Shown here: positions 50,401 to 61,000 of the stretch, one piece after another | How the letters are laid out: each line of letters starts with the position of its first letter | Numbering within the stretch: position 1 is the first letter of the stretch | Assembly: GCA_026419785.1 (NCBI GenBank) | Contig: JAODTK010003699.1 | Location: 1-64,000 of the forward strand | Direction: 5' to 3' | Length of the DNA stretch: 64,000 nt | DNA from: Sclerodactyla briareus | Lineage: Eukaryota; Echinodermata; Holothuroidea; Dendrochirotida; Sclerodactylidae | The notes under the pieces: model-generated | Seen by the model: only the letters and a program-made list of their open reading frames with translations | What the model was told of the DNA's origin: nothing | Database searches by the model: none | Program-made: the position numbers and the translations under genes

Positions 50401-53217
50401 ATCTTTCAGTGGTTTATTTCGTGCTCGACATTGTAATCATATGGACATGGTATATTGACATTGTATTGTTCGTTCACGTAGGTGAAGAGGAAACTGAATT
50501 ACGAGATAAGTAAAACGGTACGTGTTTATATAGTGCAATGGTGTGACATTTATAAGGCACGATGAACGCAGGGAGGTGGGGTTCATTGTTAGGTAGCAAC
50601 CGTTCATGTGTGAAGTCGACTACAAAACAAACATATGGTGTAAACATAGGTACACGGGACAGTAATAAGACAACGGTATTGATGCATACAGGATGAATAC
50701 AGATCATTAGAGAAGTTACGTACGGATGATCTATCGCGACAATGGATATACAATACTATGTCTGTAAACTCTTCGTCGAACATAACTGTAATATCAATAT
50801 AGAAAAGAACAAGTGTAAAAAATACAAGCGTCTCATGCGCGCATTAATTGGAGGAGGATGTTGCTGAAACCGCAGATAAGTGGGGGAACGGGGGCAAGCT
50901 GTATATTGCTGTATGAAGGATATTCGGAAATGAAATATGTCAAATAATAATAAAACTCAGAGGATTAGCCATAAGATATTAGAAGTTTATTACACTGTTT
51001 TGTTTCATTATTGTATATGCCTATGTCTTTTTGGTGTTGCAATTTTTGAATTAGTTTCTTGTAACCTTAAACAGCCGTGTTTGGTAATAGGTTTTTGGTT
51101 TTCTCTCGGTGGTTGATATCAATCAATAGCACAAATGGTGGCGCGTCGTCCCATTGTAACAACACGATGTCATGGGGCTGTGGTTTCTTGTGTCTGAAGG
51201 ATCCGAACGACAATGTGGCTCATATTTCTGTCTCCTGAGTGAATTGGGTTTCAACACTGAAGTCACTTTCCACTGAGAGCTCAGCCCCCCCCCCCCCCCT
51301 CACCTACCCCGGGCATGATTCGGAATAGCTCATTAGTGTTTCGTGGATGGTCTGATCGCCTTTGGAATGTAATAATAGAGGTGAGAACTCATTGTGCACG
51401 TGCACATTGTCTTGTTATATTCCCAAAAGGTACCTAATATGTTTTATGATGCTTATTGAATAGTTGAATATGCGTTATGCAAATCCGCGCAAAACACCGT
51501 TGAGATAGACTCCGTTGAACCCCCGAAGCAAAAATCGTTTTTGAAGAATACTAATGTCAGCCTGGGCCGTTGAACTTATTCGGGAAATATCGAAATATTC
51601 ATGCGAGTTGTATATCTGTTATTTGACTTTAGCCACATATTTTCCGATATTATTAATTAAAAATAAAAAACTTCGTCCCGGAATGCACGACCAATTATTC
51701 AGAAATACGAAATATTCATGCCTGGTTTTATTCGTATTTTGACTTTAGCCACATATTTTCCGATATTATAATTAAATGAAAAAAAAACTTTTTCAGTGAA
51801 ATTGCATTTGGGGGGGGGGGGGGCGGTAACAAAATATCACTTCATCCTTATGAATATATTCTCTATTTGCATTCAATATGTTACCAGCAGCCCTACTTTG
51901 AACAATTTTTGTACGTTGATGTCCGTCATTCACCTAATCAGCGGATGCGCGAAAGTTCGCTAAGAAGGTTTTCCTTTCCTCTGTCATCGATCAGTACAAA
52001 TTTAGCTCAGTACCTGATTCTTTTTTCATTTTAAATTCTCTGCGAAAGTTTATCGGCAAGTCACTCTTGCTCAGAGCGAGATGTAAGTAGAGAGAGGAAA
52101 TGAAGACCACCATTCCTATAAATGAGATGCCCGAAATTCAATTAGGACTTTGTATGGCGCACGAATACTAACCGATGCTTCTCTTACTCCATTTCATTCC
52201 AATACAGCCTATAGGATCGACTTGTCTCAATGGGCTGTAAAGGAAAATCTTGTTCCTAAAGAAATAGAATTATCTGTGGTTCTCCGAAGCTGCAAAAGTG
52301 ACTCGTTCTGGCAGCTGCGAATTAGCTATCTGATTGTACTCAGTTTGAATAGAAAACGACCGCGTTTAGGAGATCGGACGTCGTCACTTTCACTTACGAT
52401 TTGCTATCTGTACTGAAAAATCATTTATCAAGTTTTCATTGCAAGTTATCAGATAAAAACACGTTAAGTTTACTACATGTGGAACTTCCGTTCGTGGTAG
52501 ATCGTGCTTACCGTCATCCCCGAGGGCCTCGTCTACACACTACCTCAGGCATTGTTTTGTCTCGAGGAAAGGTTACGGAGAGAGGTAATCAGCTAGGCCC
52601 CAACTTGATAACCTAAATTTCAACAGCGTACCGCCGTCAACGCTATTTCAGGAATTCGGAAGGACGATGAAGTATATTGAGATGAGGTTGTTCAACTCGT
52701 TTTGCTTGCGAGTTACGGAATAGCTTGGGACCCACATAAACTTAGAATCCGCAGAATTTGCGTAACTCCTATAACTAATTTCAGATTTCAGATCAATTTT
52801 TCCACCTACGTGTGAAGTTGGTTAGGGATCTGAAGAAAAACAATTTATTAGTCCGCCAGCCGTGGTTGCCCTATTCAACATGCGCAAACGGTCCCCATCC
52901 TCTCAATAATATATACTTTCTGAAGCTACCCGGGAGCCCGAGCGTCCGTAATTCACCCAAATTGGGTGTTGCCGCCTCTGCCCACAATTTCTGCACATTT
53001 CCGATCAGACAAGAAACTTCAATGGGTGATCCTGTTTGTTTTTTTCACTGGGATTATTGAGGATAGGGGGGGGGGGTGGGCAGACTAACTGTCCCCAAGA
53101 AGGTGAGGTGGAATCGTTCGGAATAACCAATTCGCTATGGAACGAACCGATACTAGAGGAATGACATATTAGCAGTGAAACAAATAACTTTTTTTTCCTC
53201 AATTTTCCGTAGTTCAT
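35378..53217 (-). CDS. Predicted receptor tyrosine kinase-like gene, multi-exon, near-complete copy
   Basis: Model built by comparing copies. In transcription order: signal-peptide-like exon (53217), second exon (53030), ectodomain exon with cysteines (49606-49257), a large intron filled by LINE 1 and LINE 2 (47.5-43.2 kb), ectodomain exon (43105-42964) duplicated at 42015-41909, alpha-C/beta-4-like exon (40617-40429), alpha-E-like exon (37529-37400), catalytic-loop-like exon (36790-36701), activation-loop-like exon (36119-35990) and C-lobe exon (35464-35378). Five kinase-like segments in the right order, with similar spacing in a second copy, are unlikely by chance. Missing: a clear transmembrane segment, the glycine loop and the VAVK lysine. 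The frame is broken by indels in several exons, and the catalytic residues look degenerate. It could be a pseudokinase receptor, an active gene blurred by sequence error, or a pseudogene. Confidence 0.45.
35990..36119 (-). CDS. Activation-loop-like kinase exon
   Basis: After acceptor gatgtgttcag the minus strand reads T-FGLDVRSTNCPERPTEKI and, after a frame change, SPVILEGRSDIWRY. This resembles DFGL(A/S)R followed by the APE segment and SDVWS(F/Y)G of tyrosine kinases. In both copies the residue before FG appears as Thr, not Asp. The matching exon is at 55725-55885. Confidence 0.4.
36250..36425. repeat. CT run followed by AT microsatellite
   Basis: (TC)n at 36259-36289, then (TA)n with breaks to 36425, in the intron between the catalytic-loop and activation-loop exons. 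Absent from the matching place near 55.95 kb. Confidence 0.9.
36701..36790 (-). CDS. Catalytic-loop-like kinase exon
   Basis: A 90-nt, stop-free exon between acceptor actcagcag and donor ATCAG|GTTACA. It ends ANESPKRNILIRE, then ANIQI, resembling HRDLAARNILI followed by the beta-7 strand (KI) just before DFG. The Asn-containing RNILI is kept, but HRD reads ANE. The next exon would start at the T-FGL segment, keeping frame. Confidence 0.45.
37400..37529 (-). CDS. Alpha-E-like kinase exon
   Basis: After an acceptor-like ctatttcctag the frame reads LAKFCNNSKTYRG, then LPRHLLLQFVLNNSC. Compared with the 56.8-kb copy the last part becomes QFVLNIAAGL. This fits the L-x-F/L linker after the hinge and the LL-FA-QIA-GM helix of tyrosine kinases. 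It lies upstream of the catalytic-loop exon, as required. Confidence 0.45.
38007..38105 (+). repeat. tRNA-derived SINE-like fragment
   Basis: gagcctaattggttaaggg is close to a tRNA A-box region, followed by gcgagctcgtacccac and an imperfect B-box-like attcaaact about 40 bp on. The copy at 57325-57405 keeps the same order, so insertion predates the unit duplication. TGGGT-rich sequence follows in both. Confidence 0.4.
38700..40250. other. Intronic part of the RTK-like gene in unit 2
   Basis: Aligns with unit 1 (with insertions) and unit 3. A minus-strand frame at 40116-40304 (words RYPVNITDGL, LCEEPNTT) is similar to 59485-59670 and may be a further exon between beta-4 and alpha-E. The 39110-39310 minus strand is also conserved (SIAAAK), identity unknown. 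Confidence 0.35.
40429..40617 (-). CDS. Alpha-C/beta-4-like kinase exon, unit 2
   Basis: Acceptor with a long pyrimidine tract (gactgttttttctacattccag) and donor CTGCAAG|GTTCGG. The unit 3 copy gives the best frame: DKLELINNFHLLND, then ETVRKALQMHFIG, which resembles the alpha-C helix (E..LLNE..LL) and HxNVVxLLG of tyrosine kinases. In this copy the same words appear in two frames (HYSEENLELIK). Confidence 0.45.
40957..43076. repeat. Tandem duplication of about 1.06 kb
   Basis: 40957-42017 and 42018-43076 are direct copies (both begin cagatgtacat, both contain aggcgttgagtaagat, both end tagagacttcacctc). Units 1 and 3 have one copy. The duplication doubles the ectodomain exon with donor CTACAG|GTGAC (41909 and 42964) and the conserved block before the kinase exons. 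Confidence 0.9.
42964..43105 (-). CDS. Candidate ectodomain exon, unit 2 (second copy at 41909-42015)
   Basis: Same exon as 10994-11147: DFDYG and DIRGG words, donor CTACAG|GTGACA. In the duplicate at 41909-42015 the 5' part is replaced at the duplication joint, so only one of the two can have the original acceptor. Confidence 0.35.
43190..43795 (-). mobile_element. LINE 2 C-terminal tail, copy D (best preserved)
   Basis: On the minus strand: WYNSATDEDKNSLHRIV (about 43630-43570), RMMERTKRIADDPSHR (about 43510-43460), then CRTANSFFPTAVRMLN (43405-43350) and a stop further on. These are the conserved C-terminal segments of a non-LTR retrotransposon polyprotein (the SGRRY-type central word is lost). 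A poly(A)-signal-like caataaaag lies near 43228. The element is 5'-truncated against LINE 1 and differs from it in family. Confidence 0.7.
43800..46200 (-). mobile_element. LINE 1 (CR1/Jockey-like), copy D
   Basis: Intact active-site word KMFADDTEIHRI at about 44545-44510; LMEDAT and MDDGYA upstream (about 44835-44790); GGA-TCF-type post-RT words including TFKILKGFDNIN near 44130-44090; C-terminal LRHSSYE-type and RIVNLRNA words lower down. A poly-G run (44623-44637) sits inside the coding region. Same position as copies A and B relative to the gene, so it was inserted before the segmental duplications. Confidence 0.75.
46200..49250. other. Intronic sequence of unit 2, LINE 5' side
   Basis: Collinear with 14250-18000 of block A except for loss of about 600 bp (15690-16280) at 47535. 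No separate gene is supported. Small frames on both strands are not shared with block A. Confidence 0.45.
49257..49606 (-). CDS. Ectodomain exon of RTK-like gene, unit 2
   Basis: Homologous to 18007-18352, donor TTCAAG|GTAGGTAA intact. The words given for copy A can be read with indels. This is the copy that belongs to the near-complete gene model. Confidence 0.4.
51555..51785. repeat. Short tandem duplication (about 110 bp) in block D
   Basis: The sequence with ttattcaggaaatattgaat-like and gactttagccacatattttc occurs twice (51585-51660 and 51698-51775); blocks A and C have one copy. Confidence 0.75.
52870..53217 (-). CDS. Signal-peptide-like first exon and second exon, unit 2
   Basis: Start chosen at the ATG at 53217: MNYGKLRKKKLFVSLLIC is a basic head plus hydrophobic core as in a signal peptide. 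SFHSELVIP follows, then a donor-like GGACA|GTTAGTC. Exon 2 starts after aacaaacag near 53030 (GSPIEV, then GELRTLGLPGSF in shifted frames). Same arrangement in C and A. Confidence 0.35.
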
Positions 53218-53229
53218 TTATCGGCTCTG

Positions 53230-54940
53230 TAAAGGTGCATGACTCCATAGATCCAATACATGAACAACAGGATTTTGGTAATTATAGCTAATAATAGTTA
53301 ATAAACCCATTATTAAACAAAAAATGAAATATCAATGATTATAATGATATATACTGTCAAATTGACTGGACAAATGATAGACAATTAGTTACTTCATCGC
53401 ATGGGAAAATTTCGAAATAACGACCAGTTTATGATGAATAGACATTTACGAGACTGTCACTCGCCATGAGGCAGACACATCATGTACTATGGGTACTATA
53501 CAGGGTTGACGGAGTTTACGCGTTAGTGTCCCAAAGAAAAATAACCGATTTCGAATGTACGGCTGCTTCCTGGAGATGAGATTAGATAGTTTTCTACGAA
53601 GGGCTCCGTAACACATGCCAATTTACAAGACAGAAAGTGGAGGATTTTTATTTTTCCCGCGGTCCTCTATTTGTAAGATATTATGGAATTTAAGTCTGCC
53701 CCCACTGTGTTGCAAAGCCATATCTTGATTCTCCGGAGGGCATTGCAGGATCGCTCTGTTCTACGACTCCTGACAGAGATAGCCAGAGAAAGTATTATGT
53801 TCCAATGTGGAACCATTGCCGTCATTTAATGGCTGATGTCCTCACACTCCAAAGAATGGTGGGTACGAAGAACAATTTGGTTTTACCCAGTCTGTGTTAT
53901 TTTACCCATTTTGAGTAAACGTTCACCCAGGCTGGGTAAAAAATGCCCAGGTGTATCTGGTTTCCCAACATTTGTCCAGAGTGCCTGAATTTTCGGACTC
54001 CCTCGCCATGAGATCGCACCCTGGATCTGGTACTAGGCGAGCGAAGAGTTTTTCGTTCTAGTCCAGATAATCCGACAGCTCTGGATACTTGCCGAGAATT
54101 CAAGCGTGGTACACTCGTAAAGCTAGAGTACAGCGCTTGTCAGCATGCTGGCCTTTACCTGTAGTCTGTGAATATCTGTAAGTCTGTCATGCGAGTTCCC
54201 AAAATGGCGATGGCGCTGTACGTTCGCTGCGCAGTACTGGCTTTGAAAATGTGGCCATCTATAAATGATGACGTTCCACATTGAGTTGAATTCATGCAAT
54301 GGAGTATCTATATAGCAGTTTGAGCGCCAGAAGTCCGAAAGTAGGCTAGTAGTACAATCACCATGGATGAGTTGTATGTGCATGGTGACTTGGTCATCTA
54401 GAAAACATAAAGATTCTGCCTAGCCCGGGTATTCATGGGGGGATATGGTGTATTATATTCCGCCACCCCTTTTCATGGCAGGGATATTTCCTCCCACAAC
54501 ACCGACCACAACCTGATTACCACCACCCTGAGTTAGTGGCCTGTTCGACATTTCTTTTTCGTTTTGGCTCGGGTACGTGCGGTTCCTTTACAGAACCCGT
54601 TACGGTCAAGTTCCGTTTTGCAGCTGATATCCCATTTCCTTCATGAATAGTACTGAGAATAAATCCACCTCAGATTAAGGACGAGACTGCAATTGGAAGC
54701 AAATCACGTTTATCCGTCACGCTCCTATATTCTACTAGTGAGTTTTCCAGCTCAACTCTCAATCAGTGAACACTTTAACGTGCCGCTCAGAACTTGCTTC
54801 CTTACTCCTTGAAAAACTCCAACAACTCGAATTCACACATTTAAATTTTTGTTCCGTGAATTTTGAGGAAATTATGTTATTTAGCCTAAACTCTACCCAG
54901 TTGCGGTTTTATTCCCTTGATCTTGATGCGTTTTTTTCCT
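53230..54940. other. Intergenic segment, unit 2
   Basis: Counterpart of 33500-35160. Contains the cleanest TTACCCA/TGGGTAA inverted repeat (53880-53945). No gene is supported. Confidence 0.4.
53880..53945. repeat. TTACCCA/TGGGTAA inverted repeat, unit 2
   Basis: ttttacccag at the left pairs with ctgggtaaaa about 45 bp away; another ttttaccca lies within the loop. May be a small foldback element; conserved at 34105-34175. Confidence 0.55.
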
Positions 54941-55724
54941 GTGTTCCTCTTTGAAGCTTTTAATGTTTCATCTTCTCGTTGAAGATTGTTTTTTTTTATT
55001 CGTGTAAGGTTGTCATTCGATGAATTGATGTGCTGTACCATTCATTTCCGAGCGAACACACCTAGGCGATTAGCATATCTACACAAAAGCCGAGTCCAAA
55101 AGCAGTTCAACCCTCGCCTTTCAATTTTTTAATTTTCCGAGCATAAACGATAGGAATCTTCACACACATTGGACTTTCGTCAGTCGTTTCATTTAGTTCT
55201 GATCACATTCCGCACTGTAGCGCAATCATTATATACTTCCTATACTACAAATCCCGCACGGTGTTCTCAGTTCTTTCATTATTAATATACAATTAGTTTG
55301 AATATCCGTATTTAGGTTACACAGTTTCTTCAATTTATATACACAGCTAATGCATAAACCAATTATAATCAATAACCTAGTTAGGATTTCTTTCTGATTT
55401 CTTGAAAATATCTATTCGAACTATATTATTCGTTGTTTTCCCAATACGAGCACGAGGTGCGTTTCCACGTATAATCTCAATCACACTTCCGAATTAATGT
55501 GTGTGAGAGAATGACCTACAAGAAACAAACGATGCACAAGGCTCGACCTGTGTATCGTCCACAATACACAAATTGTCAAAGAAACATCAGTTCGAAATTG
55601 TCAGTTCTAAGGATTTTCCTTATGTTAACCTTGGGTTAAGTGACACGATATTCCTTATTACCGTTAAGTTGGAAGTCACACTTTGCCATTAGTAAACCGA
55701 CCTTCCTAATTATCTGGAGAATTA

Positions 55725-55885
55725 GGATAATGGTAATCGATCAGGGCACTGCTCCATATCGAACGCCTCCGAGAATTACGAGCACCGTTGAGCCACCCAT
55801 AATTAGCCCGGAAGGATTTTTTTCATCGGGTCTTTTCGCAGTTTCCCAACGCGCACACCAAAACCAAAGGTTCGGAAACATACCA
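55725..55885 (-). pseudogene. Activation-loop-like kinase exon, truncated copy
   Basis: The minus strand reads RTFGFGVRVGKLRKD followed by MKKI, aligning with T-FGLDVR in the 36.1-kb copy. The later SDIW-like part is shifted in frame here. Thr in place of the DFG Asp is shared by the two copies. Confidence 0.4.
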
Positions 55886-56061
55886 GGTCAGACCCATACA
55901 ATGACAAAAGCATAATCAGAATGCAGAAATTAAAAGTTGAATCATTCTTGGTATTTCATCTCGTCACCTTCAAATTTTGTAATGCGCCGTAAATATATCC
56001 GCAAGATAATATTACCCGCTTGGGCGCGTCAAACTAAATAAATAGTCTTGAGAGCACTCAT

Positions 56062-56149
56062 TTGAATGTTTGCTCTCCCGATGAGAATGCTCCGCTTTCC
56101 GGGATTCGGTTTTTTTTCACTCCTGTGGCAGTCCGGGTGGTTTGAATTC
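56062..56149 (-). pseudogene. Catalytic-loop-like exon with damaged donor, truncated copy
   Basis: Starts after tacttcagcag. CHR is readable once, then PNPGKRSILIG and ANIQM. The Asn of RN is Ser here. Immediately after the exon the sequence switches to a 20-bp repeat of sequence found at 56218 (tagtcttgag...gctcat), so the donor seen at 36701 is gone. Confidence 0.35.
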
Positions 56150-57324
56150 TGCTGAAGTACTTGTGCGATAATGCAATTAGGTCCAAATTTGTTCATATAA
56201 CATAAACGTTGTGAATCAATAGTCTTGAGCAGCGCTCATTGGCCAGTTGTGAGTATTCTTTATGATTATACACTTGTAATTGTAATGACATATTTGCTGG
56301 TCAATTGCTGAATTGGTACTATTGTTACATGAGAGCAGGAGAATTTGCAAAGTAATGTGGCAAAGTAGTAACTCGGGAACTTGTAATTTAGGATCACTTG
56401 CACAATGTTTATCACTTCTCAACGTATAGACGTAATTAATCTAGCAGCAAAGTTATGTTTAATGCACAGTCACATGAACGTCTTCGAGTGTAGGTCGGAA
56501 TCTTATAACTCTGCCCAATAAGGAAAATATTTTATACGTATTAACAAATGTTAAATTAAAACAACTTTTCTCAACACTCTTCGTTCACAACATTTTGAAC
56601 ATTCAAAATGAATATATTTTTAGTAACGTTCTCATGTAGCGCATCCTGTGGCGTATTACATGGGGGTGGGGGGGGGGTGTCTACAGGGGTGGGTAGCATC
56701 ATACCCCCACTGATAACCAGCCACCCAGTTCGCATTGCAGTTCAGTAGAGGTCCTGCCGCTGGTATTCAGCGAATTGCAAGTAGCATGTGTCTAGGGGCC
56801 ACTAACGCTTGATATTATTACAAAATTAGCAATATTCAGTTCACCCATTACTACGAATAGTACAGGGTTGACCCGCATATAGCCTTCATGCAGTCAGTAT
56901 CAATCGTATAGTGTTGCACGGAACAATACACACACACAAAACATCAAATCAGATGGAAATCTCAATTTCTTATGTTAGGAACACATTTGCCCTATTCCTC
57001 CAGTTTAACCTAATGCCTGTCGATTCACCACACAGAGTCGGATGTCCATTCGTACCTGCTTTTTACAACTGATGGCTGCAACGTTCTGCTGGCTGCGGAT
57101 GTTCACATATGTCCTCGTCTTTCCCTTCAACTGACGAGCACGTTTTGGCCGGTCTTATTGAACCCCGGCCTTCTCCTAATAGGATGTACACAGATTAAGT
57201 CTTAACTACCGTATCAAATCCACAGTCTATCTGAGAGAGTTTTGTCGTCAATGGTCACAGAGATCAATAACTTAAATTAGGGAGTTTCTCGCAGTACAAC
57301 ATTCCGTACAAATATTGGAGAGCG

Positions 57325-57405
57325 TGTGGGCCTAATTGGTTAAGAAGCGTCGAGCTCTTAAACCCAACTCCATAACTTTTCCATTCCAAATGGGTGAAAT
57401 ATTAC
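57325..57405 (+). repeat. tRNA-derived SINE-like fragment, unit 2 copy
   Basis: gggcctaattggttaagaag matches the A-box-like sequence of 38010; the B-box part is degraded. Followed by gggtgaaat and ttacccac motifs as in the other copy. Confidence 0.4.
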
Positions 57406-58085
57406 CAGAGTGGGTGAACGGATTGCCCAGGTGGTATTTGTTACCCACATGTGGTTTAGGGGGACGATGTCCAAGAATTGATACTACCTATGGGAAGGAA
57501 GGTTGTTACCCACCTAGTACAGTCTATGAACATTGAGTGTTTATTGATCCTGGCTAGTAACAAACATTCAAGTCCTCGTTTATAATCATAATCAAATCAC
57601 CTTCTTCCATAGAAATATTTCATTTTCCTACTTGATATATACACAATCTCATTAATGTGATGGTAAAGTTAACATTAATAATAATCTCATTGATAATGAA
57701 TTAATGGTGACGTGTAGCCCCCGAGCGGCCAGCCGGCACATACTTGTGAAAAGTTTATCGTCGGGCAGGACAGACTCTACAAATGATCCATTCATTGAAC
57801 TGAATAGCACGTATGAAGATGTAAATAATTCAACGATCACGCCAACGTAACTCTTGCGTATCGATTTCCTGTCGTTTTCATTTGGCCGGTGATGCTCAAA
57901 CATGATTATCAACCTTAACAAACTTATCCCTTAAATCACCCGGAACGAATGAGCTTTTGTTTTTGTTTTGTCAGTTGATGACGTGGAAAATGTGACTACC
58001 CTACATTTATTAATTGAGTTCTAGATATTGAGTTATTTCTGTGTGCCCTATCAGATCGCATGACCTTTATTCACCCTGGCGTACC

Positions 58086-61000
58086 ACCAAAACGACAGTT
58101 CCTTGTAATATTCGCAACTATCTATATCGCAATTTGACCTCATCTATAATCTACATCCATGCTCGTATTATTCTTGTATTCATGCTCGAGTTATCGTACC
58201 TTACGACGTACATTAAGAGGCCATATCCTCAAGGAACTAAATAAATCTACTAACACTTCACATGAAACTGTCCGCTGTCCGGATTCAAATCTAATCCGGG
58301 AGCCGGTGTTAACTTATGCAATTCCTTAAATCAAGATTTATAAACGGAGAAAAGTTTAAATTCGTTTAAAGACTGTTTAAAATGTTTCCTGCCTCCAGTT
58401 ATGTACAGCCTCCTAAATATCGCATCAGTAACGTATTATGATCCCTATGGGTATTGCTCCCTCAAGGTGGTTTGCTTAGTTCGCTCCTCCCGCGCCTGAA
58501 TAGTTTTTCTATCGAATATCGGCCAGGTAAAACAGATACATTGTTTTCGGCGGCATAACTGAGCGGCGATTCCAAGTTATAACCAAGATTGATAGCCCCA
58601 CGCAACATTTAGCAGCAGCTATGGAAGAAGGTGATTGAAATATCTGTTGAATGGGATGAAAGGAATGTAAGGTCATGGAATACAGTCGCATCTACGTCGC
58701 TGCCAATTTGAAATAAGTTTATAACTTCTTGACTACTACTTGAGAAATCTGAAAGCCTAAAGCCTAATATCGTTTGGAATTTAATGAAGGCATTAAGACC
58801 AAGCTCTACACCCCGACTTCCCTCTAGGAAAATCGTATCTAGATACATCTAGAGCTTGGCATACGATTAAATTGTCACCTCGAGAGATACGTGTTGTTTC
58901 TTCGAGTTAGAGAGACCCACATCCTTAGGCTGCGCTCTATTCATGCAGGCGTTTCAAACTGCCACGGAATTGTTAACACCGAACTGTTTTTTTCTTGGAG
59001 CTGCGGCTCGCCAGAAGTAAATCTTCTTTCCAAACATAGCACCTTCGAAATATCAATTGTCGTTCACCTCGTCTTACATATTTTCCTAAGTAATTTAATC
59101 ATTTTATTCACTGTGTAAAAAGTACTCAATGACTCCCCTCGTATCAGATGAGTGACCATCACGGTAACATGCGGATCGCCTAACGATTTCGTACGCTGTT
59201 TGGCGAACAACTCACTCTGAAACCTACCCCGTCTCCCTCCGTTACTTGTTTGAGTGGTATTTGAGAGCTACGTTCAAACGCGGCCAAACATTTCACAGCT
59301 GGTAGTTACCAGACGAGTCTAATTGATCATATTACAGCGGGTCCTGCTTTCCCGTAGGGATCACATGTTCATGTGATATATGTGTTCGAATAATCCCCGC
59401 GCCATCGGACTTATGGATGAGCATCTGTTGACGTTGTTTAGGGCATCGATTCTAATCACTGTTTTGGTCTACTATCATACCCTACTAACTATGCTGAAAA
59501 TAACCTTCCATCGTTTGTATGGTTCTTAACAAGAACAGCTGTAGGGAGCCTACCCGGTAGCCGACAACTCCAATATCCCGCCGGCGCCATCGTGGGTTAT
59601 ACTGATGCTTAAGGCCATCTGGTATAATAACTGGATATCGTTGAATCCGCCGCGCATTACCCTCAAACAATCGAACAAACTTATATCAGAGAAAATAAAT
59701 AGCATGGAGTAGGTTGACCTCCCTCTTCCAAAGTTCCGGCACTACCTAGGCACGAGGGTAAAAATGAAAGTTTAAAAAAACAAAATCCAACCGACCGACC
59801 TGCAGAATTGACCCAAAGGGGATTAAAGTCCGGGTGGAACTCTCGCCACGCGAGTCAAACCAATGAAATGCATCTGAAGGGCTTTTCGTACGGTTTCGCG
59901 CGCAATCATATCGTTTAACAAATGAAAATTGTTTATTAATTCAAGTTTATCCTCTCGATTATTGAACCCACAGTATGGCCTGGATGTAGACAGCAGGGAA
60001 GAGATTAACCCGGTGGGAGAGACATCTACCACCCCAAAAAATTTATGTTTAAAAACTAATCTAACAACCTACTAGTCTTTTGAATTGTGATTCAGCATGA
60101 TGGAGTGTGCTGTGTATCTGAGAGAACTCTCTGGCCTCGGCACGACTTCTCTTCATGTAGCGTAATTTGATTCTAATCTTCGGTTCATGCTAAAGTTGTC
60201 CCCCCTGTTATATCATTTAAATTCGAAAACAACAGATGAATTCTCAATAATATCCATCAATGCATATCTCCCCATCCATGATTTTAACCCATAAGGAGTG
60301 GAACACTCGGCGGATGTACATAAAGTTTTTCGACGGTCTGTTCACATATATGGAATCATCCCCTTCACCTGTTTTCTTTAGATTGCGTTCTGTTCTCTTT
60401 TTCGTCCCATTGGTACTCGGTAGACACAACAATTTTGTCCGTGGCTTCAAGAGTCTCCCCGCCATTTAGGCTTCACTTCTTAATTGACAAAGTACTCTCT
60501 ATGCTCGTGAAGAAATAACTCGACTAACCAGACCAAGTTACTGGCAACTTAATATTTCCGATATACTGAATTTAGCTATCGATGCGTTGAGTAAGATATT
60601 TTATGTCCATTGAAAATGATATCACCGGATTGAATCGCAACTACTCGGCCAAAAATCAGGACCATTCAATAAAACAGTTCTCTGTTTCTGGGTCGACAGG
60701 TGTTCCGTGTAGGCAAAAACATCGTGGAATTTCCTTTTCTTTTTTTTAATGACCAAATACATTATTACTTGTTTCGTCTGCCTTAGTAAGTCAACCCTAC
60801 TGAATCAAAATGTTAGACAACAGTATAAACTACCAAACTAAAGTTGTTCTGGAATTTCAAAAACTCAACGTCACTGGAAAAAGGAAAAGAGCACACTAGG
60901 TGGTACAGTTAAAAAGGTGCATCAACACAGCTAGCAGCTCGTTATGAGATTCCCCCTATACTATCTGTGTAGAACGTGCTGAAAGTACTCTGTGCAGATG

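Larger units (their letters stand above)
38701..58085. repeat. Tandem segmental unit 2 (about 19.4 kb)
   Basis: This is the only unit with both ends in the window. Its start repeats 20-140 and its end adjoins the same sequence again at about 58090. It lacks the private insertions of unit 1 and has a single version (block D) of the part that unit 1 carries three times. The 53.2-58.08 kb part matches 33.45-38.7 kb nearly end to end. It contains most of one RTK-like gene on the minus strand and the kinase exons of the next. The repeat length is a direct reading of matching anchors; the exact breakpoint is arbitrary because the array is head-to-tail. Confidence 0.85.
55113..59979 (-). pseudogene. 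5'-truncated RTK-like gene copy
   Basis: Kinase-like exons in order: alpha-C/beta-4 (59979-59800), alpha-E (56850-56730), catalytic-loop (56149-56062), activation-loop (55885-55725), C-lobe (55214-55113). Spacing matches the other copy. Homology stops at 61210, before any ectodomain exon, so signal peptide and ectodomain are missing. The catalytic-loop exon has also lost its donor at a local rearrangement near 56050. Most likely a fragment at the array edge. Confidence 0.45.
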
